Source: a virus
IMG/VR virus record: IMGVR_UViG_3300017917_000386
Location: 1 to 33,911 of that record
Reading direction: 5' to 3' (one strand)
DNA length: 33,911 nt
Made by a program: the position numbers and the translations under genes. The number at the start of each line of letters is the position of its first letter. Within the stretch, counting starts at the first letter, position 1. The notes below the pieces were generated by a model. It was not told the origin of the DNA, made no database searches, and was given only the letters and a program-made list of their open reading frames with translations. Below are positions 18,701 to 24,816 of the stretch, in pieces.

Positions 18701-18788
18701 GTACGTCAAAACCATCTACGGTTGCATTGGTGCCTTCTACGACTAACCCATGCTTTACTTTAAAATCTTTATTATTTACTGTTGCCAT
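15747..18788 (-). CDS. Long tail fibre protein with repeated shaft motifs
   Basis: The 1013-residue protein is rich in Thr, Asn, Asp, Ala and Gly and has no hydrophobic segment. After the N-terminal FKVKHGLVVEG module it contains at least seven copies of the motif D-x-L-x-E-G-x-x-N-x-Y-F-T-x-x-R-A (for example DDLTEGTTNLYFTNQRA), a well-known shaft repeat of caudovirus fibres, interleaved with TAENGVADSTT and YDAAGAA segments and with NKTI repeats like those of the 13663 gene. The C-terminus (from RREEATWTDVP to ILVAATLLAYND) is a beta-rich globular end. AAGGAG precedes the ATG at 18788. It is likely the main trimeric fibre; the receptor is unknown. Confidence 0.85.
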   Translation of the reverse strand: MATVNNKDFKVKHGLVVEGTNATVDGFDVLKKSAADDAYIIALAGGGGDSANTPNTVVKRDENGDFAAGYITAEDAVMAPTVYVGSDENYSLGIVNGDLDIHSGDDIILNPNNGSGHVYLNSVSSGNKLTSEDKAKEIAATLLTDATKSNISITKDGSNNLTITAENGVADSTTDDLTEGLTNKYFTTERVKDVLTGSTQTNIVIQEIGGVLNITAENGVDDSTTDDLDEGTTNLYFQDGRAVTAISNVLGTGIEYSGSTFDVQLGTGLQTDGSNQIEINRTTVDSWYDAAGDAADAEQNAKDYADGLASNYDPAGSAQGAYNNAVSYADGLAVNYDAAGAASTVQGNLDTHTNSTYAHGTISDIVGITDPQTIANKTISGDLLFGTNGSKVSDDGTGNLNVYASDDLTLTTDSGDIVLNPDGSAYVGSVSAENEIATHSYVDNAVSGLAWKPAVNLLSNTNIDLGTETGLTNLVGVVIDGHDALTTADAGYRILLTNQTAPGGFGSNGIYELVLQSTNLVAQRSTDADAYTELIGAAVYVMEGTQYGSTSWVQGNHYLTTFEGQNWTQFSGQGSVTAGTGITVDGLEVSVDRTTVDTWYDAAGTASNLIDDHNVSSGVHGVSGDVVGTTDSQTLTNKTIDASSNTISNIANSSLTNSSITINGNATSLGDSVTLDTDDVAEGTAQYFTENRAKDAIGNALGGTQTNISVTYDPISKNLSFVAENGVADSDTDDLTEGTTNLYFTNQRALDATASAYDAAGAASTALQDAKDYADALDTDDVAEGTVNYYYTDTRAKTAAANLLTNSTLSNITITGDENGLTITAENGVADSTTDNLTEGTTNLYFTNSRAQAAVAGDISSAIDDLDTDAIEEGSANLYFTDTRVTDAITAADQIAPKAIDITWARREEATWTDVPTAGTVTAHTFGTNEGSVKYLVRVYNNNKSQVSEVLVTTDSSNNIAIVEYGTIYTSANELATISADWDVATSKYRLRVTTANDSSEILVAATLLAYND

Positions 18789-18803
18789 TTTTTATCTCCT
18801 TAG

Positions 18804-19250
18804 TTATGCCTTAAGTCCAATACGTGCATAACGTACTGTTATAGGCTTGATTGCAGGATCTGGAGTGACTGTTATAGCCACGGTATTTCCAGTCCGTGAG
18901 ACGCTAATGGTGCCAATATTCCCATCATTGTCGATAGTGCCATATTCGCTGACTGATACATCTGTACCGTCAACTAAAATTGTTATTTCAGTGGCATAAT
19001 ACTTATTCCCACCGCTTGAAGTTTTTGCGATAGAGATAATGTATTTAACCATTCTCCATACTGTTGCATCAAAGTTATCGATGACTGTTGCATTCTCAAT
19101 ACCTTGGATTGTATTTTCATTATTACCATAAGATCCAAGATCTAATGCTTGACCAGTTGCGGTATCAATTAAATCTTCATAATCTTCCTGGGTAGGACGG
19201 TCACCTGTTTGGAATTTTGCTTTTACTTGGGCCAATGATATTTTTGACAT
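18804..19250 (-). CDS. Fibre-associated or baseplate protein
   Basis: The 148-residue protein has an N-terminal segment LAQVKAKFQTGDRPTQEDYEDLIDTATGQ that is common at the attachment end of phage fibre proteins, then a beta-rich body (YYATEITILVDGTDVSVSEYGTI) resembling the C-terminal part of the 1013-residue fibre (SEVLVTTDSSNNIAIVEYGTI). It may therefore be a short fibre sharing the same end domain. No Shine-Dalgarno precedes the ATG at 19250, but TGTTATAAT ends exactly 6 nt upstream, so the mRNA should be leaderless. Confidence 0.72.
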   Translation of the reverse strand: MSKISLAQVKAKFQTGDRPTQEDYEDLIDTATGQALDLGSYGNNENTIQGIENATVIDNFDATVWRMVKYIISIAKTSSGGNKYYATEITILVDGTDVSVSEYGTIDNDGNIGTISVSRTGNTVAITVTPDPAIKPITVRYARIGLKA

Positions 19251-19256
19251 GTCTAA

Positions 19257-19265
19257 ATTATAACA
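19257..19265 (-). promoter_or_regulatory. Extended -10 promoter, leaderless geometry
   Basis: The minus strand reads TGTTATAAT, then TTAGAC, then the ATG at 19250. The 6-nt gap puts the transcription start at the initiator codon. Confidence 0.55.
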
Positions 19266-19280
19266 CCCATTTTGTAAATG

Positions 19281-19505
19281 TTAAAGTATATAGTTACTGT
19301 AACCAATCACTTGAAGTGGAATTGCTGGGGGATTGCCAAACAATGATTCTATAGCAATACTAGTGAATCTAACTCTAAAAGGAAGTATTTCATTAACTCT
19401 AACTTCTCGTACTGGATTCTTAATTTTAACTATTGGATAGTCTACTGACTCAATTGTTTTTGTTTTATTGTTTAGATCATTGATTATTTGTGCAGTAGCA
19501 ATCAT
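19281..19505 (-). CDS. Small protein coupled to the BppU-like gene
   Basis: The 74-residue protein is not recognised; it has charged, beta-prone sequence (VREVRVNEILPFRVRFTSIAIES) and no membrane segment. Its ATG overlaps the stop of the upstream 134-residue gene (TAATG at 19503-19507), so it is translationally coupled and probably acts with that baseplate/fibre component. Confidence 0.6.
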   Translation of the reverse strand: MIATAQIINDLNNKTKTIESVDYPIVKIKNPVREVRVNEILPFRVRFTSIAIESLFGNPPAIPLQVIGYSNYIL

Positions 19506-19909
19506 TAGTCAGTTACATCTTCAAGGATTTTCATGCTACCCTGACAAACTGTCCAAACTCTTGATGAATCAGTTAACTGAATATCGAAGATATCTCCTGT
19601 TTCAAGATTATGTGATTGTTCTGCTTCAAGCCATACTGTAAATTCTCCTGGACCATCGTTTGCATCTGGTGCTGGAGTAAGTGCCATAATCGTTGTTGCA
19701 TCATCAGTAATAGCACCATCATTCTTAGGATCGTTTGGTCTTTTAATTTTCATAGAAATTGTCCAGTCTGGAATATTAAGGGCAACCTTATCGTCATCTG
19801 TTGCATATACCCTGAACCCAGAGGTGTCTCCTCTTACAACTGTCCAAAGAACTGTAGGTGGCTTAATACCAACATTATATGATGATGCAGATCCTCTTGT
19901 AATAGCCAT
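19505..19909 (-). CDS. BppU-N-like small beta-sandwich protein, copy 1
   Basis: The 134-residue protein shares a pattern with two other genes here (23720-24064 and 24918-25298): a WxxxRGDT element near residues 23-30 followed by alternating strands and ending in a G-x-(I/M)-x-(I/V) strand. This resembles the immunoglobulin-like N-terminal domain of baseplate upper proteins such as BppU, which plug receptor-binding proteins onto the baseplate. The ATG at 19909 has no Shine-Dalgarno, but TGGTATAAT ends exactly 6 nt upstream. The family assignment rests on motif resemblance only. Confidence 0.6.
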   Translation of the reverse strand: MAITRGSASSYNVGIKPPTVLWTVVRGDTSGFRVYATDDDKVALNIPDWTISMKIKRPNDPKNDGAITDDATTIMALTPAPDANDGPGEFTVWLEAEQSHNLETGDIFDIQLTDSSRVWTVCQGSMKILEDVTD

Positions 19910-19915
19910 TATTTT

Positions 19916-19924
19916 ATTATACCA
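19916..19924 (-). promoter_or_regulatory. Extended -10 promoter, leaderless geometry
   Basis: The minus strand reads TGGTATAAT, then AAAATA, then the ATG at 19909; the gap is 6 nt. Confidence 0.55.
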
Positions 19925-19926
19925 TC

Positions 19927-20187
19927 TTAAGGATTATTTCCCTTAAGTTCCCCCCATGTTAATCCGCCACTAAGCAAAGAGTCTAATCCAAGATCATCAA
20001 TTAATGCTGGAATAGTTACTTCAATTGCTTCCGTTAAATCTTCTGTTTGTTGATCAATTGTATTTCCAAATTCATCCAAAACATTATCTACAACTTCTGC
20101 AATTCCTTGAATATCCTGTTGGACATTTACGTTATCTGTCGCTAAAGGATATGGAATGTTACGTTTTGGTGTTGATCCGCTTGCCAT
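19927..20187 (-). CDS. Small helical protein, candidate fibre connector
   Basis: The 86-residue protein has an N-terminal basic Pro/Tyr segment (STPKRNIPYPLATDNVNVQQDI) common in phage fibre-attachment regions, followed by an acidic heptad-like helix (DNVLDEFGNTIDQQTEDLTEAIE). It may be a short trimeric coiled-coil piece that links fibres. The ATG at 20187 has no Shine-Dalgarno, and TGTTATAAT ends exactly 6 nt upstream. Confidence 0.6.
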   Translation of the reverse strand: MASGSTPKRNIPYPLATDNVNVQQDIQGIAEVVDNVLDEFGNTIDQQTEDLTEAIEVTIPALIDDLGLDSLLSGGLTWGELKGNNP

Positions 20188-20193
20188 AATAGA

Positions 20194-20202
20194 ATTATAA
20201 CA
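20194..20202 (-). promoter_or_regulatory. Extended -10 promoter, leaderless geometry
   Basis: The minus strand reads TGTTATAAT, then TCTATT, then the ATG at 20187. It diverges from the lysin promoter on the other strand. Confidence 0.55.
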
Positions 20203-20226
20203 TAATTATAAATATTATTCTATGGT

Positions 20227-20256
20227 TTGACTTTTGACCAAAATTCCTGTTATACT
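20227..20256 (+). promoter_or_regulatory. Strong promoter for the lysin gene
   Basis: TTGACT (20227-20232), an 18-nt spacer and TATACT (20251-20256), with the TGT extension directly before the -10. This is the closest match to a full -35/-10 promoter in the window. A second TTGACC lies 11 nt before the -10, echoing the TGTCA-N11 element of the microgene promoters. Confidence 0.75.
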
Positions 20257-20264
20257 AGTACTTG

Positions 20265-20281
20265 ACACCCCAAAAGGGTGT
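20265..20281 (+). promoter_or_regulatory. Inverted repeat at the start of the lysin transcript
   Basis: ACACCC (20265-20270) and GGGTGT (20276-20281) flank a CAAAA loop. It begins about where the transcript should start (roughly 20263), so it could be a stabilising 5' hairpin or an operator that blocks the promoter. An AAGGAGGA ribosome binding site follows at 20293-20300. Confidence 0.5.
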
Positions 20282-20303
20282 TATCGTTTTCTAAGGAGGA
20301 AAC

Positions 20304-20855
20304 ATGATCAACTTTATGAAGAATAACAGAGAAGTCATTGGAATACTCAGTATAGTAGTGCTTGTCAGCGCTTTATCGAATGCTGCCAATGCAAATGAAA
20401 GAAATAATTTATTGACAAAAAGCAGTATAGATGACCCTTCAGCCACGAAAGTGGCTTTAAGTGTTTCTAAGGCAGAAATGTTAAAGAAATACTCAAATGC
20501 TGTATTTTTAACTGATAAAGACCTTAAAAATGTCTTAGAGTTAGTTGGATTTACAGGTAAAGACTTAAAGGAAGCATGGGCTATAGCAAAGAGGGAGTCT
20601 AATGGACGACCACTAGCCTTTAACGGAGATAAGACAACTGGAGATAACTCTTATGGTCTATTCCAAATTAACATGCTTGGAGATCTAGGTCCAGAAAGAA
20701 GAGAAAAGTTTGATTTAAAATCCAATGCCGAACTTTTTAATCCAGTCAGAAACGCAGAAATTGCATTTTATATGACTGATGGTGGAAAAAATTGGGATGC
20801 CTGGAAAGGCATGACCCCAAGAGCCGTTAAATGGCTTTCGGAGTTTCCAGCATAA
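20304..20855 (+). CDS. Secreted lysozyme-like/lytic transglycosylase lysin
   Basis: The 183-residue protein has a signal peptide: positively charged residues 1-9, a hydrophobic core at ~11-24 and a likely cleavage after ANA (residue ~30). The domain at ~75-180 matches the lysozyme-like SLT fold, with the catalytic Glu98 in AKRESNG, the SYGLFQIN block at 116-123 and an aromatic NWDAW end. It would cut the glycan of peptidoglycan, at lysis or at entry. The signal suggests Sec export rather than release by a large holin pore. It is the only plus-strand gene within the fibre cluster, with its own promoter and a strong ribosome binding site, and it ends directly against the stop of the convergent 20856 gene (no gap). 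Confidence 0.82.
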   Translation: MINFMKNNREVIGILSIVVLVSALSNAANANERNNLLTKSSIDDPSATKVALSVSKAEMLKKYSNAVFLTDKDLKNVLELVGFTGKDLKEAWAIAKRESNGRPLAFNGDKTTGDNSYGLFQINMLGDLGPERREKFDLKSNAELFNPVRNAEIAFYMTDGGKNWDAWKGMTPRAVKWLSEFPA

Positions 20856-21419
20856 TTAAAACCAAGTAGATAACTGATATTTGGTTCCAGAAAGAACTGG
20901 CTTCTCTACCAGACCATAAACATAGTTTGATGGATATATGAGAAGTTGGTTCTTTTTTGGTTTAATGGTGACATCAAATCTTGGAAAGTATATTTCTCCA
21001 CCTTCATAGTTATCATTAATAAAATACTTTAGTGAAACCCTTTTAAACTTGTTTCCAATAATATCTTCATGATAATATCTTTCTTGATCACTCTGAAGAT
21101 ATCTAAAAAATACAAAAAGATCAAAGTCCTCAAACGTTATATAATTATTTTTAGCATAGTCTTTAGATTTTTCTAAAAATATCGAATTTGCCATATTAGA
21201 TATGGTATGCAAAAGTATATCTCCGCCATCTTCTTCATTAATCTTTTTTACCTTATTAAAATTTACAATACCAAAGTGTTCCATAGTCTTTATCGCATCA
21301 GATGATAGTTTCCACTGAATTAGCGAATGAGGCAGTTCAGAGATATCGTTCATATCTGCAATTGTGCTTTCAAGATCTACATCTAAATCATATAAATGTA
21401 TTGCTGGAAAAATTTCCAT
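20856..21419 (-). CDS. 2OG-Fe(II) oxygenase-like protein with substituted active-site residues
   Basis: The 187-residue protein resembles the 7031 enzyme in the core: His117 and Asp119 (YYHEDIIG), YEGGEIYFPRF, KPKKNQLLIYPS and a final KYQLSTWF. Two expected catalytic positions differ: the distal iron-binding His is Tyr168 (VYGLV) and the 2OG-binding Arg is Lys180. Lys can bind 2OG in some relatives, but Tyr is not a usual iron ligand here, so it may be inactive or use another residue. I chose the ATG at 21419 because it overlaps the zinc-ribbon stop (TAATG) with GAGGGG 8 nt upstream; longer frames begin at 21425 and 21440. Confidence 0.7.
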   Translation of the reverse strand: MEIFPAIHLYDLDVDLESTIADMNDISELPHSLIQWKLSSDAIKTMEHFGIVNFNKVKKINEEDGGDILLHTISNMANSIFLEKSKDYAKNNYITFEDFDLFVFFRYLQSDQERYYHEDIIGNKFKRVSLKYFINDNYEGGEIYFPRFDVTIKPKKNQLLIYPSNYVYGLVEKPVLSGTKYQLSTWF

Positions 21420-21619
21420 TACCATTTCCCCTCTGGACAAGTTGCATCTTCTAATTTAGTTTTTAATTGCATAAAGCATCCACATTTTTTACATTGATTA
21501 CTTAATTTTATCAGACTTGGACATGATTTGCAAATCTCAAATCGCTCATTGGCAAGACTTTCTAAAGATCTTTTTTTATTAGGATTCAGCAAGTCCCAAG
21601 GCTTTACACTTTTTGACAT
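21419..21619 (-). CDS. Small zinc-ribbon protein, copy 1 (DUF6171-like)
   Basis: The 66-residue protein has five cysteines, four in two CxxC knuckles (CKSC and CKKC) plus a later CP. The end CGCFMQLKTKLEDATCPEGKW is nearly the same as that of the 26718 gene (CGCFMKLKSTLKQASCPIGKW). Such miniature zinc ribbons occur in many aquatic phages; no function is established that I know of. It is coupled by TAATG to the oxygenase-like gene downstream. Confidence 0.78.
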   Translation of the reverse strand: MSKSVKPWDLLNPNKKRSLESLANERFEICKSCPSLIKLSNQCKKCGCFMQLKTKLEDATCPEGKW

Positions 21620-21620
21620 A

Positions 21621-21827
21621 CTATAGAATGTTTCTTAGTCTGTTTGTAACATCAGTAATTGTATCTATTTCTTCTTCTGTTGGAATATACTCTAAACCTT
21701 CTTCTTCATTTATGACCCAGTCAGTATCCCAAACAAATGGGTTAGCACGACGAATCATATCCTCACCAATACTAAAGGTATCTGATTCTGGATTATACTC
21801 AACCATTACATAATATAGTTTGCTCAT
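21621..21827 (-). CDS. Small hypothetical protein
   Basis: The 68-residue acidic protein (VMVEYNPESDTFSIGEDMIRR, ending DVTNRLRNIL) has no recognisable family. AAGGAG is 7-8 nt before the ATG at 21827. It stops 1 nt before the zinc-ribbon gene starts, so it belongs to that short operon. Confidence 0.65.
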   Translation of the reverse strand: MSKLYYVMVEYNPESDTFSIGEDMIRRANPFVWDTDWVINEEEGLEYIPTEEEIDTITDVTNRLRNIL

Positions 21828-21848
21828 TTTTTCTCCTTATTTTTATTT

Positions 21849-22310
21849 TTAACCTGGACATCTACAACATCTATAGTTTGTTGGACATCCACCACAAAGA
21901 GAGCAGGCAGCGCTATTTGCACCTGGACCACCACAAAGATTTGCACAACTGACAGAACTTGGACCAACTGCGTAGTAGTATCCAGATGGTACAAAACTAA
22001 ATACAGAAAATGGCGTAAAGGTAAATACGCTAAATGGAGTAAAGCCAAATACTGAAAATGGAGTAAAAGAAAAAACATAAGATACATATGAGACATTTGA
22101 TTCATAGTCAACTAGGGTATCTGCAACTGGTGATTGACTTTTAACCTTTGTTCCAAGATTTGAGTCTCCAGTATTTTCTGTTGTATTACCAGTATTAGTT
22201 AGATGTGCACTTGTTAAATCTGTTGTTGCCTCAGTTGTAGTTTTTCCAACAATGTTAGGAACTTTAATCATTCCTTTTAGAGCAGATACTATGCCAGTTA
22301 TCCAAAGCAT
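21849..22310 (-). CDS. PASTA-octapeptide repeat-cysteine-rich protein
   Basis: The 153-residue protein has three modules. Residues ~15-75 look like a PASTA domain (VPNIVGKTTTEATTDL, then TKVKSQSPVADTLVDYESNV), a fold known for binding peptidoglycan and related beta-lactams. Residues 77-108 are aromatic octapeptide repeats (FSVFGFTP, FSVFTFTP, FSVFSFVP) like those of the FN3-Hint protein. Residues 122-151 hold eight cysteines (SCANLCGG, ACSLCGGC, CCRCPG) that could bind metal or form disulfides. GGGGGAAT precedes the ATG at 22310. It is probably a virion surface protein contacting the host cell wall. It shares its design of Ig-like or PASTA domain, octarepeat and special C-terminus with the 12396 gene. 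Confidence 0.75.
   Translation of the reverse strand: MLWITGIVSALKGMIKVPNIVGKTTTEATTDLTSAHLTNTGNTTENTGDSNLGTKVKSQSPVADTLVDYESNVSYVSYVFSFTPFSVFGFTPFSVFTFTPFSVFSFVPSGYYYAVGPSSVSCANLCGGPGANSAACSLCGGCPTNYRCCRCPG
21987..22082 (-). repeat. In-frame octapeptide repeats of the F-x-V-F-x-F-x-P type
   Basis: Four 24-nt units code for YVFSFTP, FSVFGFTP, FSVFTFTP and FSVFSFVP. They are more diverged at DNA level than the 12936-13043 repeats, with the same amino-acid pattern. Confidence 0.8.
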
Positions 22311-22320
22311 CTTATTCCCC

Positions 22321-23139
22321 CTAAGCCGTCAAATCGCCAATAAGTACCCAAGAGTCATCTGCAATTTTCACTAAGGTGCCTGCAGAATATTGGACTGATA
22401 ACTTTTTGTTATTATATTTACTATTAATTGTAACACCAACGGCTGGTGAAATTGTTGTTTGAACTGATCCAATTTGTAAAATATCAATTCTTGTATTTGT
22501 TGCAAAACCAGCAGTTGATTGTAATGGAACTGTAATAATGTTTGTTCCTGTAGATACATTTGTAATAACTACTTTTCCAGCATCGGAAGCCTGTAGGGTA
22601 TAGTCGGTTGTAACTACTGATGGATTAATCGATTGTGACAGAGTTTCTACGTCACCTATAACACCTGTGACCGTATCATTAACTGTTTTTACTGAGTTTG
22701 GCGTGGCAGCCTTACTTGTGGATGTAGATGTTACTGAGTCTTCAAGTTGAACCTTACCTGCTGCTGTTGTAGTTCCTGCAGAAACAAGATCTGTCACTGG
22801 TGACCAAGTCATTCCAAATGTATTTGTTGAGTCTGCTACTAAAACTTCATTATTATTTCCTACTGGAAAATTATCAACAACGTTATTTGATTTTGCAACA
22901 ATCATATCTCCCTTAGCATCAACAATAGATGCTTGGATTCCAGAGGCTGCAGTAAGATCTGCAATATCTGATTCAATTTGTAATAGGTATCCAGCAATAG
23001 ATTCTGCTGGTACGTCCTCTGTTGTTGCTGGAACAGACTCTTGACCATAATGATAAAGTCTTAGGGCTGCTTTAATATCTGCATCATCTTCGTATGCAGG
23101 AATTTGTGTGGGTTTAATAGAACCAATATTTTCAGACAT
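22321..23139 (-). CDS. Tail fibre protein sharing a C-terminal module with the Mtd-like fibre
   Basis: The 272-residue protein starts MSENIGSIKPTQIPAYEDDADI, continues with an EVLVADSTNTFGMTWSPV block common in fibre shafts, and ends in a module of ~95 residues (DYTLQASDAGKVVITN to SWVLIGDLTA) clearly related to the end of the 13663 gene. I chose the ATG at 23139, 11 nt after GAGGT, over a TTG at 23148. An extended -10 lies at 23162-23170. It is probably a fibre with an exchangeable tip. Confidence 0.75.
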   Translation of the reverse strand: MSENIGSIKPTQIPAYEDDADIKAALRLYHYGQESVPATTEDVPAESIAGYLLQIESDIADLTAASGIQASIVDAKGDMIVAKSNNVVDNFPVGNNNEVLVADSTNTFGMTWSPVTDLVSAGTTTAAGKVQLEDSVTSTSTSKAATPNSVKTVNDTVTGVIGDVETLSQSINPSVVTTDYTLQASDAGKVVITNVSTGTNIITVPLQSTAGFATNTRIDILQIGSVQTTISPAVGVTINSKYNNKKLSVQYSAGTLVKIADDSWVLIGDLTA

Positions 23140-23161
23140 TTTAAGCAATCACCTCTTTGAA

Positions 23162-23170
23162 ATTATACCA
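23162..23170 (-). promoter_or_regulatory. Extended -10 promoter
   Basis: The minus strand reads TGGTATAAT with a leader of about 22 nt holding an AGAGGTG ribosome binding site before the ATG at 23139. Confidence 0.5.
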
Positions 23171-23720
23171 CAATTGATATAAATAAATGAACAGTCACTG
23201 CAGAATCTAGGTCTTGCCAAGTTCCAGATGCTGACTCTACTGCTGACATATTTATAACAAGAGTGTCCCCTTCTCCAGTTAATGTTGGTATAGACATTGA
23301 TGACGCTATTGGATTTGTATGTGCAATGCTATACCTTACTGCAAAGTTTTCTGCAGATAAACCAGTTGTTGTTGTTATATTTGCAACAGGTATTGAAATA
23401 GTTGCAGACCCGTCAGTAAAAGTTGTATATCTTACTTCTGTATAAATTGTTGGAGAAATTTTTAAAATTTCAATCCAAGTATTTCCGCTTGGCTGAGAAA
23501 CATATTGATACATATATCCATAATTTGATCCAGGTGATGAATTAATATATAAATCGTTTAAACTTGGAGTTTGTCCAATATTAATTACGTTTGGATTTCC
23601 AAGCCCCACAAATACCTGACTTCCTCTATTACCTTGAGGTCCTATATCAAGAACTAGATCAATGAATTCTGGCGATCCTAAAACTGTGATTTGATCTGTG
23701 TTTACTAATACGTCAGGCAT
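23163..23720 (-). CDS. Fibre-associated beta-rich protein
   Basis: The 185-residue protein has a DIGPQGNRGSQVFVGLGNP segment near residue 27 of the kind often seen in phage fibre and collar proteins, then beta-prone Ser/Thr/Ile-rich sequence. The ATG at 23720 overlaps the stop of the upstream BppU-like gene (TAATG). No known domain is certain. Confidence 0.68.
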   Translation of the reverse strand: MPDVLVNTDQITVLGSPEFIDLVLDIGPQGNRGSQVFVGLGNPNVINIGQTPSLNDLYINSSPGSNYGYMYQYVSQPSGNTWIEILKISPTIYTEVRYTTFTDGSATISIPVANITTTTGLSAENFAVRYSIAHTNPIASSMSIPTLTGEGDTLVINMSAVESASGTWQDLDSAVTVHLFISIVV

Positions 23721-24064
23721 TATGCACCTGTAACCTGCTCAGTAACAGATATTGTTCCAGTTAATAATGTGTGAACAATGTTTGCTGAGTTGCTTATTTG
23801 AACGTCATATACATAACTTGTTCCTGCTGGAATTGTTGCTCCTGTTGTAGCAGATATTGTACAAGTAATCAAGTTATTTACAGTATCGACAGTTGCTGTA
23901 GCGGTATATTGTGTTGCGCCAGATCCTCTTGCGGTTGCGATAGTAAAAATTGCGGAGTAGCCAGAAACAGTGAATGGAGAACTATCTGAGTTTTTGGGTC
24001 TAATGACAAACTGATAGGTGTCACCCTTGTAGTAGTTAAAATTATAAGTTGCTGGAAATGCCAT
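23720..24064 (-). CDS. BppU-N-like small beta-sandwich protein, copy 2
   Basis: The 114-residue protein has FNYYKGDTYQFVIRP near residue 10 (the counterpart of the RGDT element in the other two copies), then strands ending LLTGTISVTEQV. The fold expected is that of the baseplate BppU N-terminal domain. AAGGAGG is 5 nt before the ATG at 24064, with an extended -10 upstream. It is coupled to the following fibre gene. Confidence 0.62.
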   Translation of the reverse strand: MAFPATYNFNYYKGDTYQFVIRPKNSDSSPFTVSGYSAIFTIATARGSGATQYTATATVDTVNNLITCTISATTGATIPAGTSYVYDVQISNSANIVHTLLTGTISVTEQVTGA

Positions 24065-24079
24065 AGTTCCTCCTTGAAT

Positions 24080-24088
24080 ATTATACCA
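24080..24088 (-). promoter_or_regulatory. Extended -10 promoter
   Basis: The minus strand reads TGGTATAAT. The leader to the ATG at 24064 is about 9 nt after the expected start and contains AAGGAGG. Confidence 0.5.
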
Positions 24089-24090
24089 TG

Positions 24091-24804
24091 TTACATAACA
24101 GAAACATAGATAGATTTGATTTGAGCCATAGAGTCCATGTCTGTCCTAAGTTGTGGAACTACCCCACTGACCCTGTTTAGTTCTTTATCAATATAAAAGT
24201 TATGCGTTGTACTTAAGTCATAGGTGTACTGATATTTGAGTGAGGCTACAAAAGATACTACCTCATCTTGGCTATCTGGAAAATACGATCTAGCCCATAC
24301 CTCAGTATTATTAGAAAATGTCGTTATGTTAAAGTTATAAACTACTTGAACCTGAGTTCCAACATTTAGGTGTTTGAAGTTCAATCTTCTCGTTTCGGCA
24401 TTATAAAGGCTTGTATCGTTTTCTGGCAAAAATAATTCTATGGTATTTTTTCCAAGACCATCTACGTGAAAAGATACCCACCCATCATCTCCACTATCTA
24501 CGCCAAGTTTAAATGTTAGTAGATTTAGATTATCGTAATTTGCCCATCCTATTTTTTGTCCATAGATTGGCGTTGATGACTTTCCCTCTGGCCCCTGTGG
24601 CCCTGGCAAACCTTGTGGACCAGTTTCACCTCTTGGCCCTTTGGGTCCTGCCAAACCATCCTTTCCTGGGCTTCCAGGGGGTCCCTGAGGGCCTGGAACA
24701 GGAATGTAGGATATGGAGTTAGCCGAACCAGTTTCTTGTGATTGTTTAACCTGTTTAGCATAACTGCTTTCACCTGGAAAGTTCATGCTTTTAGAAACTG
24801 CCAT
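24091..24804 (-). CDS. Collagen-like fibre protein
   Basis: The 237-residue protein has an N-terminal ~37-residue segment, then twelve uninterrupted Gly-X-Y triplets (residues ~38-74, beginning [14 protein letters not shown]), enough for a short collagen-like triple helix. A C-terminal beta-rich domain with Trp/Asp-rich strands ([22 protein letters not shown]) follows. Proline occurs in the Y position in at least three triplets (GPP, GSP, GLP) and lysine in one (GPK), the positions hydroxylated in animal collagen. Collagen-like phage proteins usually form trimeric fibre stalks. I chose the second of two adjacent ATGs (24804) because GGAGG is only 1 nt from the first. Confidence 0.85.
   Translation of the reverse strand: MAVSKSMNFPGESSYAKQVKQSQETGSANSISYIPVPGPQGPPGSPGKDGLAGPKGPRGETGPQGLPGPQGPEGKSSTPIYGQKIGWANYDNLNLLTFKLGVDSGDDGWVSFHVDGLGKNTIELFLPENDTSLYNAETRRLNFKHLNVGTQVQVVYNFNITTFSNNTEVWARSYFPDSQDEVVSFVASLKYQYTYDLSTTHNFYIDKELNRVSGVVPQLRTDMDSMAQIKSIYVSVM
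24583..24695 (-). repeat. Gly-X-Y collagen-like tract
   Basis: Twelve consecutive codon triplets begin with glycine, with Pro dominant at X and Pro, Gln, Lys, Arg, Asp, Thr, Ala and Glu at Y. Confidence 0.85.
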
Positions 24805-24816
24805 CATTCCTCCAGA

